A stretch of DNA of 64,000 nt from Atopsyche davidsoni (taxonomy: Eukaryota > Arthropoda > Insecta > Trichoptera > Hydrobiosidae): the NCBI GenBank assembly GCA_022113835.1, contig JAILWY010000003.1:13973501-14037500 (forward strand), given 5' to 3'. Below are positions 53,901-64,000 of the stretch, in pieces. Numbering within the stretch: the first letter of the stretch is position 1; every line of letters starts with the position of its first letter. The translations under genes and the position numbers were made by a program. The notes below the pieces were generated by a model, which searched no databases, was not told the DNA's origin, and saw nothing but the letters and a program-made list of their open reading frames with translations.

Positions 53901-56900
53901 TTTGTAATCTTGACCGAACATTATGTTTATAATTGCAGCTGCTTGGATTCATCGATTGCGATGAGACCAATCTTTTCAAGATTTCAGACCGTCGTCATTA
54001 CATCAGGTAGAGTGGGCCTTTTTTATATTCTCATGTCACTTTTTTTTGGGATTGCGATGCGTGTAAATGCATCATAATCACAATAAAAATATAAAGTCTC
54101 AATGAATTTGCTCATTATAAGTAACTATACTAATACAGATGTTATTGTATTAGTTTTTTTCCATTCTATCTTTTACCAACTGAAAGAAATGCATTTGCTT
54201 TATTACAATGATCGCGTGATGTTTGATTTAAGTATATGTTTTAAATATAATAAAATACTTGAGGGATTTTTCCGCATGTACATTTTTATTGGTGACCGGT
54301 TTCGCCAACCTTTCACATTGGCATTATCAAACTGAAGTTTGGTTCAAACTGAACTAAATGGTTTTTAGAGATTACCAATTTTTTCACTATTATTAGTAAG
54401 GGTTTTTTGCCTTGTGCTAGGCGATAATGCCCGCATGAGACAAAAGAGGTTTTATAAAAAGTGAAGATGTCGATGGTATCTAAAATGAATCGGTGTTGGG
54501 TTTTGACTTTGAAGTCAACATTAGAAGTCAGATGGAGTTTGTTTCTGCGTTCTCTCAACTCCACACATTTAATACGGACAGTCTGAACTGATATTCAAAT
54601 TAATTGAGAAGTTGTCAACAATAATGGTGTCTATAGTTTTTAATCCTAAAATTTTTAAAGGTATTTATAGTCGTATGGATACTATCGCAAAAGTCATTAG
54701 AACCATATGTAAGTATGCACACGTGCGTGTGTAATAATGCATATAATTTTTCAGGCACTCTATCACCTCTGGACATGTATCCGAAAATATTGGATTTTAA
54801 CCCCGTCGTGATGACATCCTTCACCATGACATTAGCTCGCCCCTGCCTTCTTCCGATGGTACCTAACCTGACTTTATAATTAATTTTGTGTTGCTAACAT
54901 TCTTCGAGTGTGATGGATATTTAATATAATACAATTTTAATGCCCATTTTCTAAAAAGAGAGTTTGATACACCATAAGTCATTTGAAATGTGAAGATTAA
55001 ATCTATTTTGAACGAGAGCATTTACTAAATTTTACATATTTTTCAGATTGTGTCCAAAGGGAGTGATCAAGTAGCTATTTCATCAAAATTTGAGACAAGA
55101 GAGGATGTTGCAGTCATCAGAAATTATGGTCAACTCTTAGTGGAGGTCGGTCAGTCTATCTGTCTATTGTCAATTAAAAATTTGAAAAAGGTAGTGCCGA
55201 TAGTGAGTTACAGGAACATCGGTTTTAGGTGGCGGCATGTGTTCCCGATGGCGTGGTGTGTTTCTTCACATCTTACATGTACTTGGAGTCCGTGGTAGGA
55301 TCATGGTACGATCAGGGAGTGGTGGCCTCTCTGCAAAAACATAAGCTGCTTTTCATCGAGACCCAGGATAGTGCTGAGACGTCTTTCGCTCTCATGAATT
55401 ATATCAAGGTGAGTGGTGAGCGATGAGTGCATCGCAATATTCTCAAGGGACTGATTGTAATATATTATTACGGTTGTGTGCAGGCTTGCGAGTCAGGGCG
55501 CGGAGCGGTGTTGCTATCGGTGGCACGAGGTAAGGTGTCCGAGGGAGTTGACTTTGACCATCATCTGGGACGTGCCGTCCTTATGTTTGGAATTCCATAC
55601 GTCTACACTCAGAGCCGAATTTTAAAAGCTAGATTGGAATACTTGAGAGACCAATTTCAGGTGAGCATGACAATCTACTATAATAATAGCCATTGTGTGT
55701 GTGTATGTATGTTTCATCTTTTGCTTCTCTATAGAATATCTTAAAAGATTGAAAGATTTTAGATTTTAGTAAATTTTTCCGCAGCTATGTGCCGAATTTC
55801 AAGACGATAGGATAATATTTTTATTCATAAACTATAAAATATGCTTTAGCGAGTTTCAATATGTACGAATTATAGGATTTTGTTGTTCACCGTGAGAATT
55901 TCAAATTTAGAACTTTTACAAAAAAACAAATTTTGATACTTCCAAGAAATTTTCAGTTTATGTCAGCTTGACACAAGTACCATCTTTATTTTTTCATCGA
56001 AATTGCATTTGAAATTATTTTTCACATCATTAATAACTCAAAATGCCTCCTAAAAAAATAACACCGTCTACGCACAGCAAACGTAATTCAAAAAGAATTG
56101 CACAATTGAACGTGATAAAGACTACATTAAATAAAGAACAGTGCAGTGAAAGTGATGGGTTGTTTGTTTTGCATCAGCATTATTTAATTAATTAAATACA
56201 AAAAAAAATATTGAAAGCAAAATTTGCGCATAACATAACTAACTAAAGACTAAACATCTAAATGCAAAAAAATATTTTTACATCTAATAATGACTGATAC
56301 AATGTGTAATATTGCATATTTAAACAACCGATAAGTAGCGAGGAAATTTTGATAATTTTAAATTGTGAGTGCTTCCGTCGTTTAAAGATTTCATCAGACT
56401 ACAGTCTGACAGTTTAAATCGTGGCAGAATTAAACTTGAAAATCGATCAATTTAGAATTAATCAGATTGCAGGAGTGAATCTAATCAACATAATTTTTTT
56501 TTAGTAAGAATACACCTCCAAATCCAGTATTAAAGTTCGTAATTTCCACAAGACGGTTAGACTATAGTTTTCATTATTTCAAGTGATCCAATAAAAATTA
56601 AAACCTCGTCATAATAAGTCGCCTCAAAACAATAGTAAAAAAGTTGAACAGCAGAGTATTTTTCGAATGAATTAGTTTTGCACTAATATTTGTTGTCTAT
56701 TTGTGTTTGCCCCGATGTAAACTATATTTTATATAGTTGGGTCACAATTAAGAAAATATTAAGTTGCTTTGAACTTCCAAGATGTGCCACGATGAAAATA
56801 ATATACAATTTATAGCGAACAAAAAAATAGTGGAGAGGGTGAAAAGTTTTAAATACTTAGGCAGCTGGCAGTGAAAATTGTGATAGCACACATAGTACAT

Positions 56901-57864
56901 TTAACAACCTGAGAAAAGTATTACGTGTAAGCGACAACATTGAAAATTCACAAAATGTTATGTGGTCTCAGTTCTTCTTTATGGAGTTGAGGTCTGGACA
57001 CTAAAGACACAAAGCAAAAAATCAAGGAGTTTTATAGTAGAATCCTTAAAATTGCCACTTCACAAATGAGTCTTGTACAGAATGCTCAAAGAAAGAAAAC
57101 TTCTGACGATGGTAAAAAAGCATAAGAGGTCCTATTTTAGCCATATTTTTCGAAATAATAAAAGTATCAATATTTTTTACAGAATTTTTTTTTTTTTTTT
57201 ACTTTTAAAGTGGTTTAAAAGTAAAAAAATTTACTTTTACAGTTTTTTTACTTTTAAAGTTTTTTACTTTTAGGTGGAATTTCATTTTATTTTTTTAAAT
57301 AAAATACTTTTGTAATTTTTCCACATGAGTTGAGTTTTATTTTGACAGATTCGTGAGAATGATTTCCTGACATTTGATGCGATGAGGCACGCAGCCCAGT
57401 GTGTAGGCCGCGCTATAAGGTGAGAGACAGTAAACATATAATGTGCAACTGGTATGTACCAAAACCAAACTAGTATGTAACCTGCTGTATATGTGAATGT
57501 TGCAGAGGAAAGACCGACTATGGTATTATGATTTTTGCTGACAAAAGGTTCAGTCGACAAGACAAGAAGAGCAAACTGCCTAGGTGGATTCAAGAACACC
57601 TGAAGGATTCTCTATGCAATCTTAGCACTGAAGAAGCTGTCCAGGTCCGCATGCAATTTTTTCTGAAGATTAGTGGTTTATTTTAATATTTGTTCACAAT
57701 CAGTAATTTTCTCTTTGATTTGCAAGATCTGTAAGCGTTGGTTGAGACAGATGGCCCAGCCGTTCACCCAGGAAGACCAGTTGGGAGTGTCTCTCTTGAC
57801 TCTGCAACAGTTGCAGTCTGAAGAGCAGCAGAGCAAAATAGAGAAGCAAGCCTTGCAGAAGTAA
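50954..57864 (+). CDS. Xpd: TFIIH DNA helicase subunit XPD/ERCC2
   Basis: 5'-3' iron-sulfur helicase of TFIIH, which opens DNA in nucleotide excision repair and bridges the CAK kinase in transcription. Exons: 50954-51053, 51136-51233, 51320-51476, 51544-51646, 52771-52901, 52986-53206, 53283-53416, 53490-53847, 53939-54006, 54755-54858, 55047-55145, 55229-55408, 55484-55660, 57349-57419, 57506-57644, 57727-57864. Exon 50954 begins in phase 2, so a first exon must supply five coding bases (ATGAA or ATGAG). ATGAA-GT occurs at 49810 (better start context) and at 50610. With it the protein has 760 residues, the same as human. Visible: Walker A MPSGTGKT, four Fe-S cysteines (NMCVHPE, DGKCYS, TPIC, NWCPYF), DEAH box [25 protein letters not shown], and motif [11 protein letters not shown]. 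Introns 5 and 14 hold transposons. AATAAA at 57917-57922. Confidence 0.96.
52001..52161. repeat. palindromic short dispersed repeat in XPD intron 5
   Basis: Arms AATACTTGAGTGATTTTTCC and its complement around GGTGAAACCGGTCATC. This short copy keeps the ends and the ACCGGT centre but not the TTTGATAATGCC block. Confidence 0.75.
52185..52533. mobile_element. hAT-like MITE in XPD intron 5
   Basis: Inverted ends CATTGGTGGCCAA and TTGGCCACCCATG, with an 8-bp target duplication with one mismatch (CTTTAAGG at 52177, CTTTAAAG at 52534). Interior AT-rich, GC-rich near the ends; no coding capacity. Confidence 0.75.
54240..54340 (-). repeat. short dispersed repeat in XPD intron 10
   Basis: On the minus strand: GTTTGATAATGCCAATGTG, hairpin partner GGTTGGC, GAAACCGGTCACC, then ATGCGGAAAAATCCC. 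It is the best-preserved copy of the family's hammerhead-like core together with that at 34081. Confidence 0.7.
55674..56172 (+). mobile_element. Helitron C, 5' fragment in XPD intron 14
   Basis: Starts TCTACTATAATAATAGCC after an A, 13 bases past the exon 14 donor. It follows Helitron D closely up to about 56172, then stops without a CTAG end, so the 3' part is lost. Confidence 0.8.
56780..57170 (+). pseudogene. degraded LINE reverse transcriptase C-terminal remnant
   Basis: Broken frames read [11 protein letters not shown], then [13 protein letters not shown] and [20 protein letters not shown], the order seen after the RT domain in many non-LTR elements (YLGS.. , LLYGxExW.. , KxxxYxGHIxR). 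Several shifts and stops. It lies in XPD intron 14. Confidence 0.6.
57283..57326 (+). repeat. left end of the short dispersed repeat abutting XPD exon 15
   Basis: GGAATTTCATTTTATTTTTT to TTTTTCCACAT matches the left part of the repeat family. It ends about 20 bases before the exon 15 acceptor. The adjacent unique bases are those that reappear at 21503-21538. Confidence 0.65.
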
Positions 57865-59092
57865 TCGCTATTTGTCGTATTCTTGCAACTTACTGGACAT
57901 ATCAATACAGAATTACAATAAATATCAAACTGAGTCTCCATCATGGCTTTATGTCTACCCAAGCTATCTATCATCATCATCATTTCCTTTCTTCCTTTTC
58001 GGGTATGCTGTATCTAGGAATGCATTTCTATACCAGTTTGTAGTGATAAGAATGGGATCGAAGGTTATTTTCTTCAGAGATGCCAGCTAGCCAGCCAGGA
58101 TGGATCAATGATAATAGATAATAAAAAAAAAGTTGTACTAGTAACTATAAGTAAAAATATAATAATATAGTATGTTAAATTGAAATACATAAGTAATAAC
58201 TCACATTAGGGTTATTGAAATACGATCATCTTGTCATATTTCAATAAGCAAATAAGAAGTCTTGTTATTCGGTGGAAAAGTGAATTAAAAAAACAGGCGA
58301 ATGATAGGTAGTCGACTAATTCTCAGCATTTGAGTATAGTTTAAAGTTAAATAGTATTTTAAATGCAGTTACACATATGAATCAGAAACCTAAACTCACC
58401 TTCAATTTTCACGCTTCATCAGACATCTAGTATGTACTCGATATGAATGACAGTTTTTTTGCTGAAATTTTATAAATTAGTTCTTTTGCATATAATATAC
58501 ACGAGCTTCATAGAAAACAATAGCTTTTAAAACATGAAATGAATAATTTAAATAAATATTAAAATAGCCCTTTTGTAACTTTTGATGAGAAAATTAAAAT
58601 TTTAAATGTAAATTTAAAATAAAAAAAAAAACAAACAAAAAAATGAAAAAAATTTACACATTACTAGAGTAATTAAAAGAAGTACTGTATTCAAATTATG
58701 TTAAAAAAAACTAGTTGAGTATTTTGTAACAAAAGACACAAGGAATGTTTGAGGCTACACTTGGAAATGGAAAACTGAAACATTTCAATGTCAACTTCAC
58801 AGTAAAAAAAAAAGGTTTCACACATTATACTTTATGTTCTGTAGGTAGGTAATGCATTATAGAAAATGAATTATTTTATGCTAGTGGTTCATTTTTATGT
58901 ATTTTGTTTTTAATGATCAAATATTTTAAACATATTCCGCACTCATTTTTCACCAAAGGTTGAGGAAAAGTGAACATGGGAGTTTAAGTACTTGTTTCTG
59001 ATATTATATGTCACAAATTTCACTAATAAGCTCTGGTCACTTTTTGATATAGTAGGTGACTAGAATCACAATTAGCGCTAATAATCTTTCTG
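57865..59092. other. convergent intergenic region between XPD and YTHDC2
   Basis: 3' ends of both genes. XPD poly(A) signal at 57917-57922. The rest is AT-rich with no coding signal; small open frames have no features. Confidence 0.6.
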
Positions 59093-60916
59093 TCAGTTTG
59101 TCTGTTTTTGAATGGGCCTTCCGTTATTGCTTCGCTTCTTCCCAAGTTGATCTAGCAATGAGAGCAGAGCCTCCCCACTTGCCCCGCACATTTCCTGGCC
59201 GTCCTTGGCAGACGACACGCGTCGATTTTCATTTAGTCCGTTAAGGAGATGCCTGTAACAGAGTGGAATATTAGGTTGAAATGGTAGATGTTAACATGAA
59301 CCCTGTCGTCACCCACAAATGGGTGACTGAGTATAGATTGTTATAAACTGGGCTCTTCTCCGAGTACATTTTGTTATTAACATTTAAGTAAAGCATGGGT
59401 AATATTCGGTACAGTGATCATTCTTTTTCTATATATATATATATATATATATTTTATTAAATATATATATTAGCTGTACAAATAAGTTTTCAAGGATTAT
59501 TTTTCAAGTTTGACGATTTATTGTGAAAAAATTGTTACAAGTTCATTTTTCAAAGTATTGTCCATCGCTAGCCACTACTTTTCCCCATCTTTCTGGCAAT
59601 TTTCGGATACCATCTCGAAAAAACGATGTGTCTTTTGATGCAATCCATGAATCGATCTAATTTTGGACTTCTTCAAATAGGCGGAAGTACTGACCCTTAA
59701 GAGCCTGCACCATCGACAAAAACAAATGGTAGTCGGAAGAAGCAATATCTGGGCTATATAGCGGGTGGGGTATAACTTCCTATTTCAGCGTTTCAAGGTA
59801 TGTTTTGACATGTGGCCGAGTGTTGTCATGTTGCAAAATTACCTTGTCGTCTCTCTCCTCGTATTGTGGCTGTTTTTCCTGCAGTGCTCGGCTCAAACGC
59901 ATCAATTGAGTTTGATAAAGTTACCCTATGATGGTTTTACTTGGTGGTAGCAGGTAATAGTACACCATGCCCAATTTGTCTCACCAAATACAGAGCATGA
60001 CCTTTCCACCATGAATATTCAGCTAGGCATCGATTTTTGCGTATGGCCAGGCATTCCCTATGATTTTTTGCGCTTGGAGTTATCGTATTGAACCTATTGT
60101 TCGTCACCAGTCACAATACGATGCAAAAACCCTTTCTTTTTTGCCATTGGAGCAGCTGTTCACTAATAAAAAAACGGCGTTCGACGTCTCTCGTCTTCAA
60201 TTTATACGGTATCCAATATCCTATCTTTTGGACCATTCCGATGGATTTTAAGCAAATGGATATGGCTTGTTGAGTCACTCCCAATGTTTTTGCGAGTTCT
60301 TCTTGCGTTTGGCAAGAGTTTTTATCCAATATAGCCTCCAATTCGGCATCCTCAAACTTTTCTAGCCGCCCTTCGCGCTCTTTGTCATTGGTATTAAATC
60401 ACCACCTCTAAAACTTTTATACCAAAATTTACACATGGAAATCGATGAAGCATGTTCCCCGTAAGCTTCTTGCAGCATTCGATGGCCTTCAGCTGCACTT
60501 TTCATCAAATGGAAGCAGAAAAGTAAGCTTTCCCGCAAATTGTGTTTTGTTGGCACAAAAGTTGATATATTCGGAGCACACAAAATCTAAGTTCTTTCCA
60601 CTTCAGCGAAATGACACATAATGAAAAAGAAAGCCTAATGGTGGGGTTATAAAATGAAGTTAGTTGCAACAATGTCCGTTTCGATTTAATACTAGTAACG
60701 TGATCTCTTGAAATCCTTAAAAACTTATTTGTACACCTAATATTTATATATAAATTAGCTTATCTCTTTTAATTCAATTTTACGTATTATTAGGCCTTCT
60801 ATGTTATGTATTCTATTTATATATATTTATATACTATATGTATATATATATATATATAGTATATGTATATATATATATATATACATATACTATATATATA
60901 TATATATATATATATA

Positions 60917-60958
<42 letters not shown>

Positions 60959-63900
60959 ACTATAATAATAGCCATTGTGTGTGTGTATGTTTCATTTTTT
61001 GGTTCTCTATAGAATATCTTAAAAGATACAACGCTGATTTTTTGCATGTAAGTTTAGTAAATTTTTCCGCAGCTATGTGCCGAATTTCAAGACGATAAGA
61101 TAATATTTTTATTCACAAACTAATTTAATAAAACTATAAAATATGCTTTAGCGAGTTTCAATATGTATGAATTATAGGATTTTGTTGTTCACCGCGAGAA
61201 TTTCAAATTTAGAACTTTTACAAAAAAACAAATTTTGATGCTTCTAAGAAAATTTTCAGTTTATGTCAGTTTGACACAAGTACCATCTTTATTTTTTCAT
61301 CGAAATTGCATCAGAAATTATTAATCACATCATTAATAACTCAAAATGCCTTCTAAAAAAATAACACCGTCTACGCACAGCAAACGTAATTCAAAAAGAA
61401 TTGCACAATTGAACGTGATAAAGACTCCATCAAATAAAGACCGGTGCAGTAAAAGTGATAGGTTGTTTGTGACACGAAATGTGACAGATTTGTCAAGCAA
61501 TGAATTGGAAGGAAAACGCGAGTAGCGTCTTCTTAAAATTCGAGTATGTGCATCGACCTCAAGACAAAAAGAAACTGACGCACAGCGAACGCTGCGTTTG
61601 TCTTTGATGAGAGTGCGTGCATCGATAACGAGACAAAAAGAAACAGATACACAGCGAGCGCAGCGTATGTCCTCAAAGTGAGTGTGTGTATCCACATCAA
61701 GACAAACAGAAACAGAAGAAACAATAAGACAACTCACACAGGAGCGTTTGATAGCGCTCGCTGTCCCAGAAAAGATTACTGCACACAATTGTGGATTAAT
61801 GAATGTGACCCGTCGATTCTGCAATACTTTAAATTTTCAAGCAGAAAAACCATCAGATGGAAAGTTCAACGATTGCTGTCACAAAGGTAAAGTGAAACTA
61901 CCAGCAAGACCTATTTTCCTAGTATATTTAAAGGATATTATGTCAAATCCAGAAAATATTTATAATGGAAATTTCAAAAGAAAAATAAGATCATACAATA
62001 ACAGTATATCTTTTGCATCAATGGGAGCTAAATTAGCAGGTCCAGTAGCAGGATCAGGGCCATTCTGCTTCAAAGTTCAAGGCCAAATATATCACAGAAC
62101 TTTGCACCTTCATCCAACTGATGGTAGTACGAGAAAATATACTCAACTGTACGTTCTCGATCCAGCACAGGCAGTAGTAGAAAGAATGAGCTTGGCAGAG
62201 AGCATTGATTGCAATCCGGTTGTAATGAGGGAGCTAGCAAAAATCATGCAGTCCAATCCGTTTGCAGCGGCATTCAAAACAATGAGTGAAGTAGAGCAGG
62301 CACAAATAAAGCATGCTCAGCAGAATCAGCTACCTATGCCAAAAGTAAGCATGGTCATACGGAGAGACCGTCACTCGGACAATCGACGCTATAATTTGCC
62401 GACGTCTAACGAAGTTGCTATGATCTTTCAAAATGACGAAGGGGAGCCACCTTTTGTTCGCGATATAAGAATATATCCATGAAATAGTGAACATCCTTTC
62501 ATTAACATTAATATTCTAAGCCCAAATTTGGATCCTATGACGTATCCAATTCTCAGCTTCAAAGTTCAGGGCCAAATATATCACAGAACTTCACACCTTC
62601 ATCCAACTGATAGTACAAAACGAAAGTTTACGAAAGATTCATCTTATTGTCAGCCAAACATATGTTCAAACACTATTACATCGTTCATCGAATTTGTCAT
62701 TCTGTGACGGGATACATTTCTAGTATAAGTAAGCAAATTTTAAGTGGCATTATTATGTGGTACCTGGTGGCGTGGTGTGCGAGAGGCTGAGAGCTGATCC
62801 ATCTTATGGATCTAGACAAGTCGCTTTCGCAAGGTTCATTTAGAAATTCAGCACATCCCAAGAACTTGGAAATAGCACCTGCAATCGAAAAAAACAGGAA
62901 AACCCTACACCCCGACTGAAAATAGAAAAGTGAGTATTATTTTCTACAATTACAAAGTTACAATAATACAAAGTTCCTACACAAGCAAATAAACAACAAG
63001 TAGTAGCTGAGCAGTCTCACCGATATGTTAATATTACAGATTATTATTAGTATTATTTATTCGTCTATTGAAATATAATAATCTGAACTAACTATCTAAC
63101 AATAATATTTTGTGAATGTTTATTGGGATTACTTCAAAGTAATATAATCCAGTTTTGGAATGGAAGCTAACATAAGTGGATCCGACATATATGGTGTTCT
63201 ATGCAAGAGGCAAGCTCACCTGGCTGATTCTGGTTAGTTTTTTTTCAGTGCCTGTAATAAAATTCCATTTTCCAATATGCTGGGAAGTTTCAATAGCTTT
63301 TGGATTGTTGGCCTTTATGATGAAATAACGGGCATCAGCTACAGTCGTGGCGGTTATCTCTCCAGGAGAGCTTCCAGTAGGGGGAGGGCTTCTGATGAGG
63401 GGAGGGCTTTTTGCAGCTCGCGGACTGTTGCGGTCAGCAAGGGCAGGACGAGGTCGCTGACCTACACCGGCGGGTTGCGCCAGGCCCGCTCGGCGTTCCT
63501 CGGCTACTAGAACATGAGCCACCGTAGCTACAATTCTGTCCTCCGCCTGGCCAGTTACTTTTGTTGGGTGCAGCATCCTTCTGATCATCATGGCAGCAAA
63601 CTTCTGACGCAGAGAATAGACAGCTAGTGCATCACGGTCGTCAGCAGCGAAGGCGACCCAATCGTCTAAGGCGAGACAACTGCCACGGGCGGCGGAGTCA
63701 CCGAAACGATCATCTTCTTCACTGTCTTCATCCTCGGAGAGGCCAGGTGCACCAGAGCGGAGAGCTGAAGGACCGAGACGAAGAGGCCCACCGAAGAGTG
63801 CCACAGCCAGTGCCGTTACCGAGGTGGCGCAGCGCACAAAGCAGAAACGACCCACTCGAGAGATCTCTTCGTATACCAGCCAATCTGTGGGAAGTGCCTC

Positions 63901-64000
63901 AACAGAGCGGCGTGTACCAGCACGGCCTCCGCCAGGAGAATGTAGCGTAGAGCTTGGATGAAAGCCGAGGCGGACTTCCTTGCTGGTACGCAGCGCAGCA
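59093..64000 (-). CDS. YTHDC2: YTHDC2-like RNA helicase, C-terminal part (5' partial)
   Basis: 3'-5' RNA helicase that reads N6-methyladenosine through a YTH domain. Exons, minus strand: 64000-63220 (open past the window edge), 62915-62764, 59252-59093 (TGA at 59095-59093). Junctions are GT-AG and phases agree. The first exon ends the OB-fold region of a DExH helicase (FHPSSTLHS, LPTDWLVYEEISRVGRFCFV, LFGGPLRLG), a helical part (LRQKFAAMMIRRMLHPTK, AGLAQPAGVGQRPRP) and opens the YTH domain (ARYFIIKANNPKAIETSQ, GKWNF). Exon 2 gives VFLFFSIAG and IRWISSQPLAHH; exon 3 gives HLLNGLNENRRV and KDGQEM. The two cage Trp (GKW, RWI) and the Leu of QPLA align with the human m6A pocket. The last intron holds a mariner and Helitron D. 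Confidence 0.88.
59473..60737 (-). mobile_element. mariner transposon 2, degenerate
   Basis: Inverted ends GCTGTACAAATAAGTTTTCA and the complement of AAAACTTATTTGTACACC, with TA at 59471-59472 and 60738-60739. Minus-strand pieces of a transposase are readable: the N-terminal region at 60583-60362 (STFVPTKHNLRESLLFCF, SYGEH-type YGEHAS) and 60341-60111 (DKNSCQTQEELAKTLGVTQ). Many frameshifts follow. It belongs to a different mariner lineage from element 1. Confidence 0.8.
60815..60955. repeat. compound (TA)n microsatellite
   Basis: TA tract broken by ACTATATGTATA-type units on both strands; Helitron D is inserted at its right edge. Confidence 0.9.
60956..62723 (+). mobile_element. Helitron D, internally deleted
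   Basis: Starts TCTACTATAATAATAGCC and ends CTAG before T. Best-preserved coding copy of the A/B/C/D family. The Rep and helicase regions are missing. A block starting CTTCAAAGTTCA (62066 and 62551) with CACCTTCATCCAACTGATGG occurs twice and probably marks the deletion junction. Confidence 0.9.
61346..62482 (+). pseudogene. N-terminal part of Helitron polyprotein
   Basis: One frame from ATG 61346 with stops only at TAG 61523-61525 and TGA 61679-61681, then open to 62482. It begins basic ([19 protein letters not shown]) and has a zinc-finger-like part (HNCGLMNVTRRFC, FNDCCHKGKV). The Helitron-like N-terminal domain follows (ASMGAKLAGPVAGSGPFCF, GQIYHRTLHLHP, YTQLYVLDPAQAV, NEVAMIF). The replication initiator with its catalytic Tyr pair and the helicase are absent. 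Confidence 0.85.

Noticed and set aside
62724..62764. Idea that Helitron D inserted into a YTHDC2 coding exon and broke the gene
   Set aside because: A good donor (CCACCAG-GTACC) closes the exon at 62764, 40 bases before the Helitron, and the matching last exon is found at 59252-59093 in the right phase.

Overview
This is a stretch of animal nuclear DNA, most likely from an insect. It is AT-rich, its genes have many GT-AG introns, poly(A) signals are AATAAA, and the proteins are clearly metazoan. The order cannot be fixed from the sequence alone. About half the window is transposon-derived, most of it inside introns and between genes.

Six host genes can be read. From left to right: (1) an ASH1-type histone H3K36 methyltransferase on + (599-10597, 5' end not resolved); (2) a small secreted, probably GPI-anchored, single von Willebrand C domain protein on + (17334-18908), starting in a GC-rich promoter region; (3) the beta subunit of the AP-3 adaptor complex on - (40434-21848, 14 coding exons, 1025 residues when joined); (4) dolichol-phosphate mannosyltransferase subunit 3 (Dpm3) on - (48208-47927, one coding exon); (5) the TFIIH helicase XPD/ERCC2 on + (coding exons 50954-57864 plus a tiny first exon, 760 residues as in human XPD); (6) the C-terminal part of a YTHDC2-like RNA helicase with a YTH domain on - (64000-59093, continuing past the right edge). 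XPD and YTHDC2 converge. Dpm3 and XPD are head to head. The genes share no obvious pathway, so this is an ordinary gene neighbourhood. A possible extra minus-strand terminal exon lies inside the last ash1 intron (9709-9578).

Mobile elements: six Helitron copies or fragments in two families; a Penelope-like element with GIY-YIG endonuclease and hammerhead-ribozyme-like cores; a short dispersed family, probably Penelope-derived, with a degenerate version of that core; two mariners; a Ty3/gypsy-type LTR element with apparently identical LTRs nested in a Helitron; a second gypsy remnant; three piggyBac-type elements; two LINE remnants; foldback, hAT-like and pogo-like MITEs; and tRNA-derived SINE pieces arranged as large palindromes. 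The 10-kb AP-3 beta intron 4 is almost wholly a nest of these.

The most notable observations are a 36-nt segment spanning the XPD intron 14/exon 15 junction that reappears inside a repeat downstream of the AP-3 beta gene, ribozyme-like cores in two repeat families, a perfect 99-bp-arm palindrome carrying a tRNA B box, and a possible captured reading frame shared by two Helitrons.
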